Below are positions 20,787 to 41,673 of a stretch of 64,000 nt of DNA, piece after piece. This DNA is from Amoebidium appalachense (lineage: Eukaryota; Ichthyosporea), in assembly GCA_963693365.1 (NCBI GenBank), contig CAVNZM010000008.1, positions 806,001 to 870,000 on the forward strand. The letters run 5' to 3'. The stretch's first letter is position 1; every line of letters begins with the position of its first letter. Position numbers and translations under genes: made by a program. The notes beneath the pieces are model-generated. The model saw nothing but the letters and a program-made list of their open reading frames with translations, was not told where the DNA came from and did not search any database.

Positions 20787-22763
20787 ATGGTGCGCATGTT
20801 TTCGTCCACGCACACGTACCAGCACAGTTGGGAGGACGTCAGCTATGCCTTCCTGCGCAAGTACCCCAACCCCCTTAGCAGCCACGTGCTGGGGTGCGAC
20901 GTAGTAAACAGGTCCATCGATGAGACCGGTGTTCTTCACTCCGTGCGCTTGATCAACAAAAAGGCGAAAGACAAGCCCAGAATTGCTGAGTATTTCACAA
21001 AGGGGTCTAATGGCTGGCTGCTTGAAGAGTCAACCATAGATCCCAACAAGAAGGTCATGGTCACCATCACACGCAATCTGACTCTGCGGTCTATTCTGAA
21101 GGTCGAGGAGAGGTGCACCTACTCGGTGTCTGCTGAGAACAACCAGTGGTGAGTGCTCCTCGTATCACACTCGTAACTTCGGCAACTATTTTTTGTGATT
21201 GCTTGTGCTTTGAACACACTGACTTGGTGTTGGTTTGTTCCTATCGTTTTTGGGTGGCCAATTGGGAGGTTGTTTAGCCAATTTGGGCACCGACCATTTA
21301 TCTAGTGTGAATGGGGGGGAGGGGGTCGACCTGCTGGTGGGGGGTGACGTGTTGTGTTTTTTCCGCCCGTGGTGCGTGTGGGTGGGTTGGTGTGTATATG
21401 TTTTTTTTGGGGGGGGGGGGGGGGGTTGGGCAACCTCTTTCATCTTGCCGAGGGTGATGTTTTTGTGTGATGTGTCCATCACACGTCCTACATGGCACAC
21501 GAGGTGTGACGTGGTTTCGTTTGTCTGACCTGTTCACACACAGGACGGAGTGCAAAACAGAGGCTCACTTTTCGTCCCCCATATGGGGCTGGTCACACAC
21601 TGTCGAGGGTGTCTCTCTTGAAAAGTTTAAGGGAAGCATGGGCAAGGTATGCATATCATCCCCCCTCCCCCCCTCCTAGGGCACCTTCAGTCCGTTCCGC
21701 ACATTTTTCCTGGACGTTTGACACGTGTGTAGCTTGAGTCCCTCCCCCCCCCCCCCCCCTCCCCCTCTCATACACTTGACCGTTTTATTAGCTACTAACT
21801 TATTTTCGTACTCTCGCTGTTACCACACTGTTTGCCCGTGCCCTCCCCCCCCCTCCCCCGGGGGTGCGTGTTGAAGCTGCATGTTCAAATATTTGCTGTT
21901 GCATCTGTCCTGCACAGTATTTCTCATCTCGTTGCACTTTGGTGTTCTCCATTCCCCCCCCCCCCCCCCCCCCCTTCAGCTCTCATGAACTTGACTTATT
22001 TGCTAGTTAACTCTGTATCTGCTTTGTTACCACTCACCCACCCCCCTTCCTCCCTCTGCTTTGTTACCACTCACCCACCCCCCTCCCTCCCTCCCCCCGC
22101 TCCCCTTTCAGTCTGCTTGCTAGTAACCCACCGTATTTCGAGCAGCTTACATGGAAAACGCAAAATTCAAAGGTTTAAGTTGGTTATCACACTGCGCTAA
22201 CTCAATAGGGCATTTTTGCCCTTTTTGGTTGCATTTTGTTTCCCCCCCCCCCCCCCATGACTTGGGCCCTCCCTGAGGATGGGCTCTGCTTATGACGCAT
22301 ACTGTGCGCATGGCTGATGCTGCATAGTTGAATGTTTGCCTTTGCATGTGTCCTGCACCATGCTTCTCATCGTGTATGCGTACTTCGTACTGTGTTCCGC
22401 ATTCAAACCCCCCCCCCCCCCCCCCCCTCCCTCCCTCCCTCACTCCCCACGCATTGCCTTGCCTTTGGTTCTTTACGACCATATCCGAGCACATCTAGTT
22501 GAGGACAAGGATGTTGCCGTGGCTGTGATTATTCACTTATATAGCTCTAGAATTTCTGAGCACCAATGACGACAAAAAACTATGAGCCACGCTTTGTGCT
22601 CTGACACTAGGCTCCTTGCTGCTTGTTCATGCACGTGCTAACGCTCGAATGTGTTTGGTTACAGGCACGGGAGGCACTCGAGTATGTAATTGACACGGTG
22701 GTCAAGAGAGAGAGACACCGCCATCACCTGCCAGCCCTTAAAGCAACAGCTGCATCACCCTGA
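20787..22763 (+). CDS. PRELID1: PRELI/MSF1-domain mitochondrial lipid-transfer protein, 3 exons
   Basis: Exons 20787-21148, 21544-21646 and 22665-22763 join in phases 2 and 0 and give 187 aa, the usual size for the family. The N-terminus MVRMFSSTHTYQHSWEDVSY followed by FLRKYPNP and HVLGCDV is the classic PRELI opening. ILKVEERCTYSV, then GWSHTVEGVSLEKFK and AREALEYVI, match the end of the domain. Family members (Ups1/PRELID1, Ups2, SLMO) bind phosphatidic acid or phosphatidylserine in the mitochondrial intermembrane space, together with Mdm35/TRIAP1. The VEERC...NNQW block resembles PRELID1 more than SLMO, but the subfamily call is tentative. There is no C-terminal LEA-like extension. Introns are short on CA repeats but contain C-run-bearing dispersed repeats. 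Confidence 0.92.
21402..21426 (+). repeat. T-run/G-run junction in PRELI intron 1
   Basis: Eight T are followed by about 17 G. A short example of the T(n)G(n) junction class. Confidence 0.8.
22255..22428 (-). repeat. Dispersed repeat R1, copy 1
   Basis: The core CCTGAGGATGGGCTCTGCTT (about 22272-22291) is followed by GCGTACTTCGTACTGTGTTCCGCATTCAAA and a C run (to about 22427). The same words in the same order, on the other strand, are at 37290-37410. It lies in PRELI intron 2. Confidence 0.8.
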
Positions 22764-24059
22764 AAGGTGGCTGTGTTATCGGTTTGGTTTATAGCACACG
22801 AAAAAGACGTTGTACATAGTGTTTCAGTCGCAAACATCAATATTTCCGAATCTAGGGTCCTAGCAAGGCTGGAGAAGAAAGCAAACGATGTGTGGATTGC
22901 TCTATTGCTCGGATGGTCCCTCTCTACCGCGCGAGGGCATGGCTTGTTGCCCGAAAGGTACTTGGTATGAACGTAGGGTTAGATGTTTTTATGGAGAGGT
23001 TTTGTAAAGTATTGATCACATTGTTGTGCCTCAATGACAGTGTACTGAAAGGCAATTTCTGGCATGTAGGCATCGTTGTCAAAACACTAAAATGTCCCTT
23101 TTCAGAATCAGACGTGTGGGCAGTGCCCGGACATAGATGCATGTAGATGAATTCGTTCATGAGTACGTGCTACCTTTTTTAATGAACATAAGAAATATAC
23201 GGACGTTTCTGACTTTCGTGTGGATGCTGCGATGACAAAGCAGCTCCGGCCGCGGATTCGACTGCTTCACTTCTTTATTCCTCCTGCATAGTGTACACGT
23301 TACCAGCTGATGCTACCTACAATTACATCAGTCTTTCACTTTACATTAGTACTCGGATATGAATGGAAGGCACATCGAGGTCTGGCAAGAATGGGCCGAC
23401 TAGCCTCTGGAGGACTGCTGGCAACATTACGTCTTTATTTTATGGTTCACACCGGCCGACTCGAGGGCAAAGGCTTGAGGTTGAAAGGGATTGCTCCCAA
23501 GGCTGCAGCCTCGGAGAGCTGAGCATGCTGTCTCAAAAATTACAACAAACCTCGCAACTAAAAAGCCATGTACTCTTTCGGGTATCGGTGCCACATGTCA
23601 CGAGCAGCCGACAGTGCTTGCAATTGAAGTCGCTGACTAAAGCTTTGAACAGTTGAATTCAGCAGCTCCTTGAAGCCTTGGTAGATCTAGAAAGACAGTG
23701 GTGTCGTGAGTCTAACCGCAAACTATCCCGCTGCATGGCACATGACACGGCACCTGCGTTGAATAAAGGGGTTTCACTGCAGGCCCTACTATGAGGTTTA
23801 CTGTTTACTGCCGCCCAGTTGTATGTATTGGCGTTCGAGACTTGGGTGGAATGAGAGAAGAATGCAGGATGCCTGCTTTCGGATGGCTTCCCATGAGAAC
23901 CACGTGAAAGCGGGAATACCAAAAAAGGCAACAACGCTCAATATGCGAAGATAATTGTTTTGCTATTGGCTCACAATCACTAAATTGCTTTCACCGCGCA
24001 CATTTCGATTACCGATCTGCGCGATGATTGGTTAGTTGTGGGGACGAGGGCGGGGTCAC
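22764..24059. other. Spacer between PRELI-like and malic enzyme genes
   Basis: No gene recognised. The sequence is of ordinary composition without large repeats, which is rare in this window. Its right end carries the malic enzyme promoter elements, listed separately. Confidence 0.55.
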
Positions 24060-24067
24060 TATATATA
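24018..24067 (+). promoter_or_regulatory. Candidate core promoter of malic enzyme gene
   Basis: ATTGG (inverted CCAAT) at about 24027-24031, a GGGCGGGG GC-box-like word at about 24048-24055 and TATATATA at 24060-24067, about 118 bases before the ATG. A second inverted CCAAT occurs near 23965. The order CCAAT, GC box, TATA is that of many RNA polymerase II promoters. The assignment is inferred from sequence and position. Confidence 0.55.
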
Positions 24068-24184
24068 GGTGCAGCACCTCAATTATCGTTCCAAAACCAG
24101 CTTATTTTAGTTGTTTTTTTTTTTTGGCTATTCTCCCCTCCCGGTCTCAGTTCCCATATTGGACAAGCTCTATCAGTCGGCAAA

Positions 24185-32855
<8,671 letters not shown>

Positions 32856-33212
32856 ATAGCATAAAGGCAACCAACATGCATATATGTTTTTAACACCCAT
32901 ATACACACACCACAAGGTTTAGTATAGTACAGTGTGGCACATATTCGAAACACATGCACCAGTAGAATGATTGCACCCCATACCACGTGATTGCATGGGA
33001 GTTGGTTGGCCCGACAGTGTTGGGTCCCGCCACCTGCACCATGCGGGCATTGCTGATCTTGATCCAATCATGTGTGTTTATTTAAAATGTACGTCTGTAT
33101 TTTGATTGGCGGTTATGGCGGTCGGGCCACTGGCTGGCTATTATGGTCTGTGAAAACAATGTCATGTACAATGTTTTGTATTAACAATAGATGTAAATGA
33201 TGTTTCGTGTTT

Positions 33213-33218
33213 AATAAA
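33213..33218 (+). terminator. Candidate polyadenylation signal of malic enzyme gene
   Basis: AATAAA about 358 bases after the stop codon, in an AT-rich stretch. Assignment inferred from position. Confidence 0.4.
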
Positions 33219-33810
33219 CCTTTTTCTACCAAACACTTTTACCTCCCCGCACACGGTGTTGTCCATCGTGAGTGTGAGTTTCGTAATCTGCCAGGCTCTA
33301 AACGAAATATACACACCAACACGAACACGCACACCACTGTCCAAACACTACGGCACATGATTTTACACGGCCACGTGCACACTCTGCACACCAATACGCA
33401 TACGTGTGCACACATATGTGCGGGATTGTGCCAAGGATACGCACACACACACATGTGCACTGTGACACACACTCTCTCTGCTACATGCACATAGCAGTGC
33501 GCGTGTTATATGCATGATGGTGTTCAGCGTGAGGCCTGCTAGCTGCTATTACCAACTGCAAAGTGCCGCATGCGTGACAAGGGTTTTGGCAGTTTGAAAT
33601 AGTAGGAAGCAGGGCATGCATCTATTGCTCCGCAAGTGCATGCATAGTTGTTGATGTGTGGCTGTCTACATTACATATATATGGTGTACGTGTGTGCAGT
33701 GTGTGCGGTGGTCGCGGGAGAGGGGGGAGGGAGTCTAGGGTTGTCTAATTTTGCCGTGACGGAGCACTGCCAGGCGGCTCAGCAGCCCCCCCCCCCCCCC
33801 CCCCCCCCCC

Positions 33811-33849
<39 letters not shown>

Positions 33850-34413
33850 CCCCCCCCCCGCGGCCTCCCTCCCTCCTTACCCCCTCCCGACGCGGCCGTG
33901 TTCAGTCAACGGTTAGGTCGAATGAGTAGTGAGGCCTTGAATTAGGACCAAGCCCCCTCTGCCCCCCCGGCCCTACCTATATATGGCAAACGTGCTTGCT
34001 ACATTTAACCCTGCAGGGGTGATGGATATGGGCGTGCTTTGGGGACTATGTATATGGTGACAGGCTGCTGTGGCGAATAATTCTACTTTTACAGAACACT
34101 TCCGGCCCTTCCTAAAGGCAACTATTTAAAGATAATGCTAATAATAATCTTATGGCCTGACAAATTAATGGGGTTTCGAAGTACTATACAGAGTGCGTGT
34201 GTTTTTGCATTTGTGGGTGTTAGTCGCGGGCTACCGACTTAGTCTTACAGATGCCCCACACCAACTTCACTAGAACGGGCAAGGGATGGGGGAGACGGGG
34301 CGAGCCAGGAAGAATGCATGAAGTACAACATACAGATTCACGGGACGACACAGAATACATATCCTGATCCAAATTACACACAAAGGGAGCAATGGACATT
34401 GCATCATAAGAGT

Positions 34414-34454
<41 letters not shown>

Positions 34455-34461
34455 TCTTTTC

Positions 34462-34494
<33 letters not shown>

Positions 34495-34531
34495 TGGGGT
34501 GGTGGTGGTGGTGGTGGTGGATGGGGGTAGT

Positions 34532-34532
<1 letters not shown>

Positions 34533-34577
<45 letters not shown>
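34533..34577 (+). repeat. Long G homopolymer at edge of R2 repeat
   Basis: About 45 G, preceded by T(21) and GT repeats and followed by GTATGCGTTAGAGGGTCGGAA, the usual left end of R2. Confidence 0.9.
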
Positions 34578-34578
<1 letters not shown>

Positions 34579-34589
34579 GAGGGGGGGGG

Positions 34590-34860
34590 GGGGAGTGATG
34601 TATGCGTTAGAGGGTCGGAAATATGGAGGAGATAACAACGAGCATCAACAAAACGTCACAAAAGTGGGAAATCCAAAAACAATTTAAGCGTGCAGGCAGG
34701 AGACACTTGAACAGAGCCCATCATCAGGGGGGTTCCTATGCCTCCACAAAAGCATGGGTTTCGACACTTTAACCTCTCGCGCGTGGTTCCCAACCCATAC
34801 TTTGTTTCAACAGCAATATAGGCGAGTCCACCCGTCTTGGCCAAAGACGAGCAGCGGCGG
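34590..34860 (+). repeat. Dispersed repeat R2, copy 1
   Basis: Ordered blocks: TATGCGTTAGAGGGTCGGAA after a G run, GACACTTGAACAGAGCCCAT with ATCAGGGG (about 34701-34730), a short hairpin CCTATGC...GCATGGG, then ACCTCTCGCGCGTGGTTCCC (about 34771-34790) and CCCGTCTTGGCCAAAGACGA. The same order recurs at 51430, 57460, 63400 and 63640. Confidence 0.85.
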
Positions 34861-35448
34861 GGGTGGAGTGGCGAGGGGAGGGAAGGGGGAGGGCACGGGC
34901 TTTAAAACCATGTCACATAAATCAGTGTGAAACCATTTTACCAACAGTGAAGACATTGCTGCACAGCGGCCATGCCTCGGAGACCTCGGTGCTACTTCGC
35001 ACGTTTGTGCCAAAAATAGCGGGCCATACTTATGTCACCGTTCCTTCACATACTACACCATCCTTGCTCCATGGGATTTATTCATATCTGCTACACAAAT
35101 GGTACCTTTACTTCATAAAAAAAAGCGTGTCCTACACAAGAAGAAGATACTTTCAATATAGAGGCGCACCACTAAGTTCGATAAAGAATAGGGGGTGACA
35201 GTCATGTACTCATCGATCACAAATACAGGTGCGCGCGTGTATCCACAAAACTGCCACATGCTGCGTATATGAGTGTGAATATATCAACAGAGGTCAAATG
35301 TCATATAGTAATACATGTTCACGTATATGCTTAATCGAGATGGAAAATTATATCATAGCCTACCTTCCTACAACATGCACGATTGACCAGCTAGCACGTG
35401 CTTTAACACAAGTGCACACACACAACCACGTGCACAACATCACACCCA

Positions 35449-35661
35449 CTATGCCGCCTTAGCCTTAATGGGGTAGATCAGTTCTGTGTTGAACAGCTTG
35501 TCCCAGAACTTGGAGGTGATGCCAAAACCCTCTGAGAAGTTCATGTAGTGGTGGTTGAGGTGGTATGTCTTCATCTCCCGCAGGTACTGTTGTGGCAACA
35601 AAGTCAGAACTTGTGCCCCTTCTACATAACCAGAAATTGCACCCACCACGGTGAAGACCCA

Positions 35662-35694
<33 letters not shown>

Positions 35695-36388
35695 ACACAC
35701 ACACAAACCATCACACTCGAAACGCATACACATCCACATAAAGCAACCCCCCCCCCCCCCCCCCCCCCCCCCCTCTCCCTTGCAGAGCCAACACCCACCA
35801 CAAACACGCAACCATATTTGCCCCCTGGACACATAGCGCACATCAGCCGACTCAGTATTATCAAAGTGCATTGCTATAACCTCCTTTAGCCCGCTTCCCC
35901 CCCCCCCCCCCCCCCCCCCCCCCATCCCCCGGGGACACCACCACCACCACCACCACACACACACACACACACACACCGCCCCGAGCCAGCAGGCGCGGCA
36001 CCCACGCAAACACACATAGCTACCCACAACTACCCCGTACACCACCCACACGCCACCACATGCATCACAACCAACCCACCCAGACCCCAATACTCACACA
36101 CATCACCTATAAACATCCCTTCACACACCACCATCAACCACCCACACACGTTGCCCATATACACCCACACATCACCCCCAACCAGCTGCCCACACCACCT
36201 ACACACCTTTGTCAGGGGGCGGCCATGGTGCACGTAGAAGTGCATCAGGTCGTAGCACACGTAGCCAAACACCGTGCCGGCACCCACACCACAGCAGGTC
36301 TCAAAGCTGAAGATTAGGCGGTACATGTGGAACACAATGCTCATGAGGATGAAGAAAAGCGCAGGCGGCATCACAAGGCGGTACCTGT

Positions 36389-36474
<86 letters not shown>

Positions 36475-37808
36475 GGGGGGGGTTAGCACAAAGCAACACA
36501 TGTGGTGGGTCCCTAGTACGTGTGCTGGTGTAGGTGCCTGCCTAGGTGCATGTATGCAAGGAAAGTGGGCATCGTATACAATGCTCGCACAAATAGTGAG
36601 CACCAATCGGCGCAAGGCAGGTTATGTGACACGATTGGATGATGGTTTTTCTCTAACAAACAATACTCTGAGCGAAACGAAATTCCCAAATGGAAAACAC
36701 CAGAATCGACCAACCATATGACCGCAAAAACATGACCCATTTTCCAATGTGAGCACTGAAAATGAATGAATGCACATACCCACGGAACCGGACACCATCC
36801 CATCGTTCCCATGGCGATCTATGCAGCTTACGCAAACAACTGACTATCTATTCCCTGCGTTCGGCGTTTAAATCATCCCACTAAGACGCACACAGGCACA
36901 CACACACACACACACACACAGAGACTGGCACCCACCTGTCCATGGGCAGGAAGTGGTGAACCCCATGGGTGAAGAAGTGGAAGAAGAACACCTTGGGGTG
37001 GTCCGGCATCAGGTCTGTAGGCACGCCATTAGTGAGCCACAGTTCCCATAGGAAAAATATCAGTACGGCGGTTTGCTGACGTGCACAGTGGGTGCGTGTG
37101 CATGTGTAACCGACAAACATGTCTTCGAATCGGCCAGACTTTGCTTGTGCACCTGGTGCACAAGCAATCTAACGACTACACACAAAAAGGGTCGGGAATC
37201 AATATGGATTAGGCCTTTCATAAAGGATGTGTGTGTGTGTGTGTGTGTGTGTTTGGAGGGGGTGGGGGGGGGGGGGGGGGGGGGGGGGGGTTTGAATGCG
37301 GAACACGGTACGAAGTACGCATACACGAAGGACACATGCAAAGGCAAACATTCAAGTATGCAACATAGCCATGCGCACAGTATGCGTCATAAGCAGAGCC
37401 CATCCTCAGGGAGGGCCCAAGTCATCAATTGCGTCTGAGTTTCGACCCCTTAGCCCGCGTATATACGACTCTCCAACTCAGACAGCAGCATCAACTGAAC
37501 TTGGGAGGGTCAACCCGTCTTGATCAAAGACGAGCAGGGTTGCTTATGCAAGCAAGGTGAGAAAAACGGTGAATATGTGTGTGCAAACTAATGCAGTGCA
37601 GCGAAAAATGCGAATGTGCTTACAGATGCACGACACAGAGCAACCATGCCCGGTTGCATGGAAGTAAAGCGGTCTCCACACAGTGGTCTGTCCTGAAAGG
37701 ACACCTCTGAAAGAAGACTGGGGGGTTTGAATGCGGAACACGGTACGAAGGTACCCATACACGAAGGACACATGCAAAGGCAAACATTCAAGTATGGTGT
37801 GTGTGTGT

Positions 37809-37865
<57 letters not shown>

Positions 37866-38042
37866 GGGAGGGGAAGGGGGTAAGGGCGAAGGGGAAGAGA
37901 GAGAAAGAGAGACATGCAAGAAAGTGGACCGATGCATGAAGCTTAACAGCCTAAAATCAATGATGATTGTGTGGATACATGTACATCCATGTGCGTGAAT
38001 GTACACGGGTGCATATGTGTCCGTGCTCTTGACTACTGTGTT

Positions 38043-38077
<35 letters not shown>

Positions 38078-38378
38078 TGTGCTCACCCGGAATATGCGTA
38101 GCAAAGCGAAATAAACCATGTGTGTGTATGTGCAACTGCCAATGTGCCTGTGCACGCACGACCCTCTATGTGTTTGCGTGTGTGAGCGTGGTGCTTGCAA
38201 GTACATTCATGCACAAAGCCTTGTGTGTACATCACACTCCTTTCTAAATGCATGTTGATATTTTCTATTCTCGTGAAGGTGCACCCACGTCTACATTTTT
38301 GTCACTTGCTCGCATGCCTGTCTGTGGTCGGCAAACACTTGCAAGTGTTCTTGCAGGATGTGTGCCTGCATATGTGGC

Positions 38379-38410
<32 letters not shown>

Positions 38411-39069
38411 TGTGTGTGGGGGGGGGGGAGTACACGTGTGGCCGTGTGTACAGACACACGTGTATGTTCAGTCCGTATGTGTGCTGTCAGGCACGTACCG
38501 TCGACATGGAACACAAATCTGTGCATAGAGTACTCGACCAGGGTCCAGTGCACCACCCCGATGGCAAACATCATCCACACAGCCCGCACACTGTAAACGG
38601 TCGAGGCCAGATACATCCACAGGCCGGCCCATGGCAGCCAGATGATGGGGATCATGTACCACGGTGTCAGCGACAGGAACTCGAGCCGAGGATCGGCAAA
38701 GATCGGCGCACTGGACCCTATATATGCACCACATTGTCAGCGTGGAGGTAGGTGGGTGCCATGGGGTCATGTGCACAGGGCAACACACGTGCACACACAC
38801 ACACACACAAACACAAACACAAACACCACGGACAGGTGCCCACCCCCTTTTAACACCCACTTAGTCCCATCCACCCCCCCCCCCCCCCTCTTCCCCTTCA
38901 ACACACAGACACCACCACTACAACGCATTACACACCCAGCCTGACCCTATGTAGGAAAGAAAAGCATATGAAGTACTTGACGACCCGCACCCCCCAGAGC
39001 CGTGGCTCCATATGGCCTTATACACCTCATCATCTCATGCCCCCTTCACACACCCCATATCCCACATTA

Positions 39070-39100
<31 letters not shown>

Positions 39101-39585
39101 TACCCACCCACCCCACCCCCCGTGCCCGCACGCATGGGCACGTACCGTCCTTCACGTGTCTAGCTATGTGGACCTGCTTGACATAGTATTCCTTTGTGAA
39201 GTTGTTGTACCACATTTGGGGCATCATGGGCTTTGTGATGTCGATGAAGTTGGGGTCAGCCTCACTCTCGTTGTGTGCCTTGTGCTCGCTATTCTCGTCC
39301 ATCTCGCCAATGTAGTATTCCTTCAGCACCTCGTACGCACTCTCGCTGTGTTTGTGCTCAAACGGGTCCGCCATCACGTCTGTTACGTCCTAAAAAACAC
39401 AGAGAAGGGTGGTTAGGGTGAAAGAATAGGTCCACGCTGAAGGCCACAACCGGAATGAGAGAGAGAGCAATAAGGAGGGGGTAAGCAGTGATGATGGAAG
39501 AACGGTGAGGGAATAATGCACCCACGAAGACATATCATAAGAACAGAAGCCTTATCTCCCACACATTGCTCCTTATCTAACCACC

Positions 39586-39619
<34 letters not shown>

Positions 39620-39939
39620 AACACCCACACGCCCCATATTGCCTCCACGTGTCTCGGTGTGCCCGAAAAAACGACACTAAAGAAGTTTTTTTTTTTTTTT
39701 TTTTTTTTTTTGGGGGGGGGGGGGGGGGGAATGGAAAACACCAGGTGTAGAAGAACAAAACTCATAAAGCGAAAGTACACCAGTAATACCCATTAATGAT
39801 ATCGGGAGGGGGGGCAAAGGGCAGGTTTTGGATTGCATCAGGGATCAAGAGTACTGATGCACAATATTGTCAGGCTGCGCAAAACGGAGTGTTATGCAAA
39901 AACAAACAGGCAAACACGTGCAACATCAGCCGAGATCAT

Positions 39940-39976
<37 letters not shown>

Positions 39977-40097
39977 CGGGAGTTTGAATGTGCTACATAG
40001 GGAGTACAGAGCATATATTCAAGGCAGGCGGACAATACAACGCATAGTGCAAAACACACAGAGCATGCATTATAAGTCGGGCCCATCCTTGGCCAGG

Positions 40098-40176
<79 letters not shown>

Positions 40177-41673
40177 GTGTACACACACACGCGTGTGTAT
40201 GTGGCGGGAGGGGAGGGGGGGAGTGCGGGGGTGGGGGGAGGATCAGTGGGCAAAGCCATTTGTAGCAATGAAGTTTTGACTCTTCCAACCCAGAAATACG
40301 GTTGGGTCGGGAGTGGTGGTGGTGGCGGTGCAGTGTGCACGTGGATGTATGTAAACGGCAAAGGGGGGGAAGGGGGGGCTAGGATGTGTTGAGCACAAAA
40401 GATATGCCATGCAGGCAAAACCCAAAGAAACCCCTGGTTGGCTATGTGTATGTGTAGCACACGTGTGTTTCTGTTCGCGCATGTATTGTGTTCACAAAAG
40501 ATATGCCATGCAGGCAAAACCCAAAGAAACCCCTGGTTGGCTATGTGTATGTGTAGCACACGTGTGTTTCTGTTCGCGCATGTATTGTGTTCAGACAGTT
40601 ATGTTGATTGGGCGTGTTGTGTCTCTGCATACACACTTCTCACAAAAGCAAGTGGGGCACAAACGTGTACGCTGTGAGCCTAAAAGCAAGATGTTTGTGC
40701 AATGGCTTAGGCACTCTTTCGGTTGTGTTCACAGCATTGCGCAAGAGCATAAGAGCGTGCATGGTTGCATCTTTGTGGCTGACGTATTTGTACCTACGGA
40801 CGCGCACAAAGCAAATAAGTGTACTTCCATTTCTTTGAGACTGTGTTAAGGTGTGAACGTGAGGTTTGAGCGTGTGTGTCCAGTGGCTGTGTAAAACAGT
40901 TGGCCGTGTGTGTGTGCTGGTGCGCCGCTATGTGTGAATGCCAGAAAGGAGCAGGTACGAATACCCAGGCACAGGTACAGGCTCCACTCGTGAGCAACTT
41001 CTATACGGATTAACGTTCATTGCAAAGACACAATTTCCCGTTCCGAAGAGGTAGCACATGGCCCAAAGCAGAGTGCTTTGGGGGAAAACAAAAGTCCAGG
41101 TACGTGCCACGTACTTGTATCTATGACTAACTAACAGCAGCAAGTCAGTTATATTCCTACTGCTGCCAGCCTTTTACAAAAACCAAAGCCCCGATTTACA
41201 GGCACACCAAGGTACAGTTCTGTCACTTCCAAACCCATATCTGTTGTCACTAAAAACCATGCCAGCGAAAGCCATAAAAGGAGCCCACACCAAACCAGCA
41301 ACCACCTGTTCTCAGCACCCTTATCACCTGTTCTCAACACCCTTATAAACAAACGATACATGCAGGGCAAGCACGCCTGCGCACGGGAAAGGCATGAGTG
41401 TATCTTTCCTCTCTTCCTTGTCAAAGGGGTCCACATAACCACACAAGCACACGCAGGAGACACACCAGCACGCGCACACAGGAACAGAAATATCTGCAAA
41501 TAACCCACCTTGCCACCATACATCAGGATCAAGTCCGGGCCCCCCGGGTGATCCTGTGCAAACGACGTAACATCGTACACTCGTCCATTCCGTGTGATCC
41601 ACAAATTGTCAGCCGTTTTATGCGCTGCAACCTCGTCAGCAGAATAAACGACTCTTTTCTCGGCAGCAGTCAT
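35449..41673 (-). CDS. FA2H: Fatty acid 2-hydroxylase with N-terminal cytochrome b5, 6 exons
   Basis: Exons in transcript order: 41673-41509, 39389-39146, 38717-38499, 37014-36936, 36384-36207, 35586-35449; phases 0,1,1,2,0 agree and give 340 aa (human FA2H is 372). Residues 1-110 are a cytochrome b5 domain with haem ligands H42 (DHPGGPD) and H69 (KHSES). Four membrane segments then carry the di-iron His clusters of the Scs7/FA2H family: HWTLVEYSMHRFVFH (193-207), HFFTHGVHH (222-230), YDLMHFYVHHG, and HLNHHYMNFSEGFGIT near the end. The enzyme hydroxylates the C2 of very-long-chain acyl groups used for ceramides in the ER membrane. The C-terminus KAKAA could be a weak ER-retention tail (inference). 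Introns hold CA, G/C runs, R1 repeats and a 99-bp tandem duplication. Confidence 0.95.
35669..35694 (+). repeat. C homopolymers in FA2H intron 5
   Basis: C runs at 35669-35694, 35748-35773 and 35898-35923, each next to CA or CACCAC repeats. Confidence 0.9.
36391..36482 (+). repeat. (GA)n-(GT)n-G compound repeat
   Basis: About 22 GA units, then about 18 GT units, then ten or more G, starting within about 10 bases upstream (transcript sense) of the FA2H exon 5 acceptor. On the transcript strand this is a CT-rich polypyrimidine tract and probably helps splicing. Confidence 0.9.
37230..37540 (+). repeat. Dispersed repeat R1, copy 4 (full-length-looking)
   Basis: (GT)n and a G run (37265-37290), then TTTGAATGCGGAACACGGTA, CATACACGAAGGACACATGC, the core GCAGAGCCCATCCTCAGGGA (about 37394-37413), and at the far end CCCGTCTTGATCAAAGACGA (about 37510-37530). 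The final block is shared with R2. It lies in FA2H intron 3. Confidence 0.85.
37727..37864 (+). repeat. Dispersed repeat R1, partial copy 5
   Basis: TTTGAATGCGGAACACGGTA through CAAACATTCAAGTATG repeats the first 70 bases of copy 4 almost exactly, then passes into (GT)n and a G run of about 40 (37824-37864). Confidence 0.8.
38041..38082 (+). repeat. T run plus GT repeat
   Basis: About 24 T followed by (GT)n in FA2H intron 3. Confidence 0.85.
39685..39729 (+). repeat. T-run/G-run junction
   Basis: About 25 T followed directly by about 18 G in FA2H intron 1; a C run of about 28 (39589-39617) lies just to the left. Confidence 0.9.
39975..40135 (+). repeat. Dispersed repeat R1, diverged copy 6
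   Basis: GTTTGAATGTGCTACATAGG, ACGCATAGTGCAAAAC, GCATGCATTATAAG, then GGGCCCATCCTTGGCC and a G run of about 33 (40100-40132). Word order follows copy 4, with more substitutions. Confidence 0.6.
40394..40591. repeat. 99-bp tandem duplication
   Basis: Two adjacent units, 40394-40492 and 40493-40591, beginning CACAAAAGATATGCCATGC and ending TGTATTGTGTT, look identical base for base. They lie in FA2H intron 1. Confidence 0.92.

Larger units (their letters stand above)
32856..35448. other. 3' spacer between convergent malic enzyme and FA2H-like genes
   Basis: No gene recognised. It contains a C run plus (CA)n at 33786-33846, a GT/T/GT/G complex at 34410-34585 and one copy of repeat R2 (34590-34860). 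The remainder is unique-looking sequence. Confidence 0.55.

Noticed and set aside
23310-23656. Overlapping frames of 70-97 codons
   Set aside because: Mutually overlapping, with no domain or splice context.
34715-34760. Hammerhead ribozyme suggested by CTGATGA in the complement of R2
   Set aside because: The GAAA box and cleavage triplet are not found in the required order with pairing stems.
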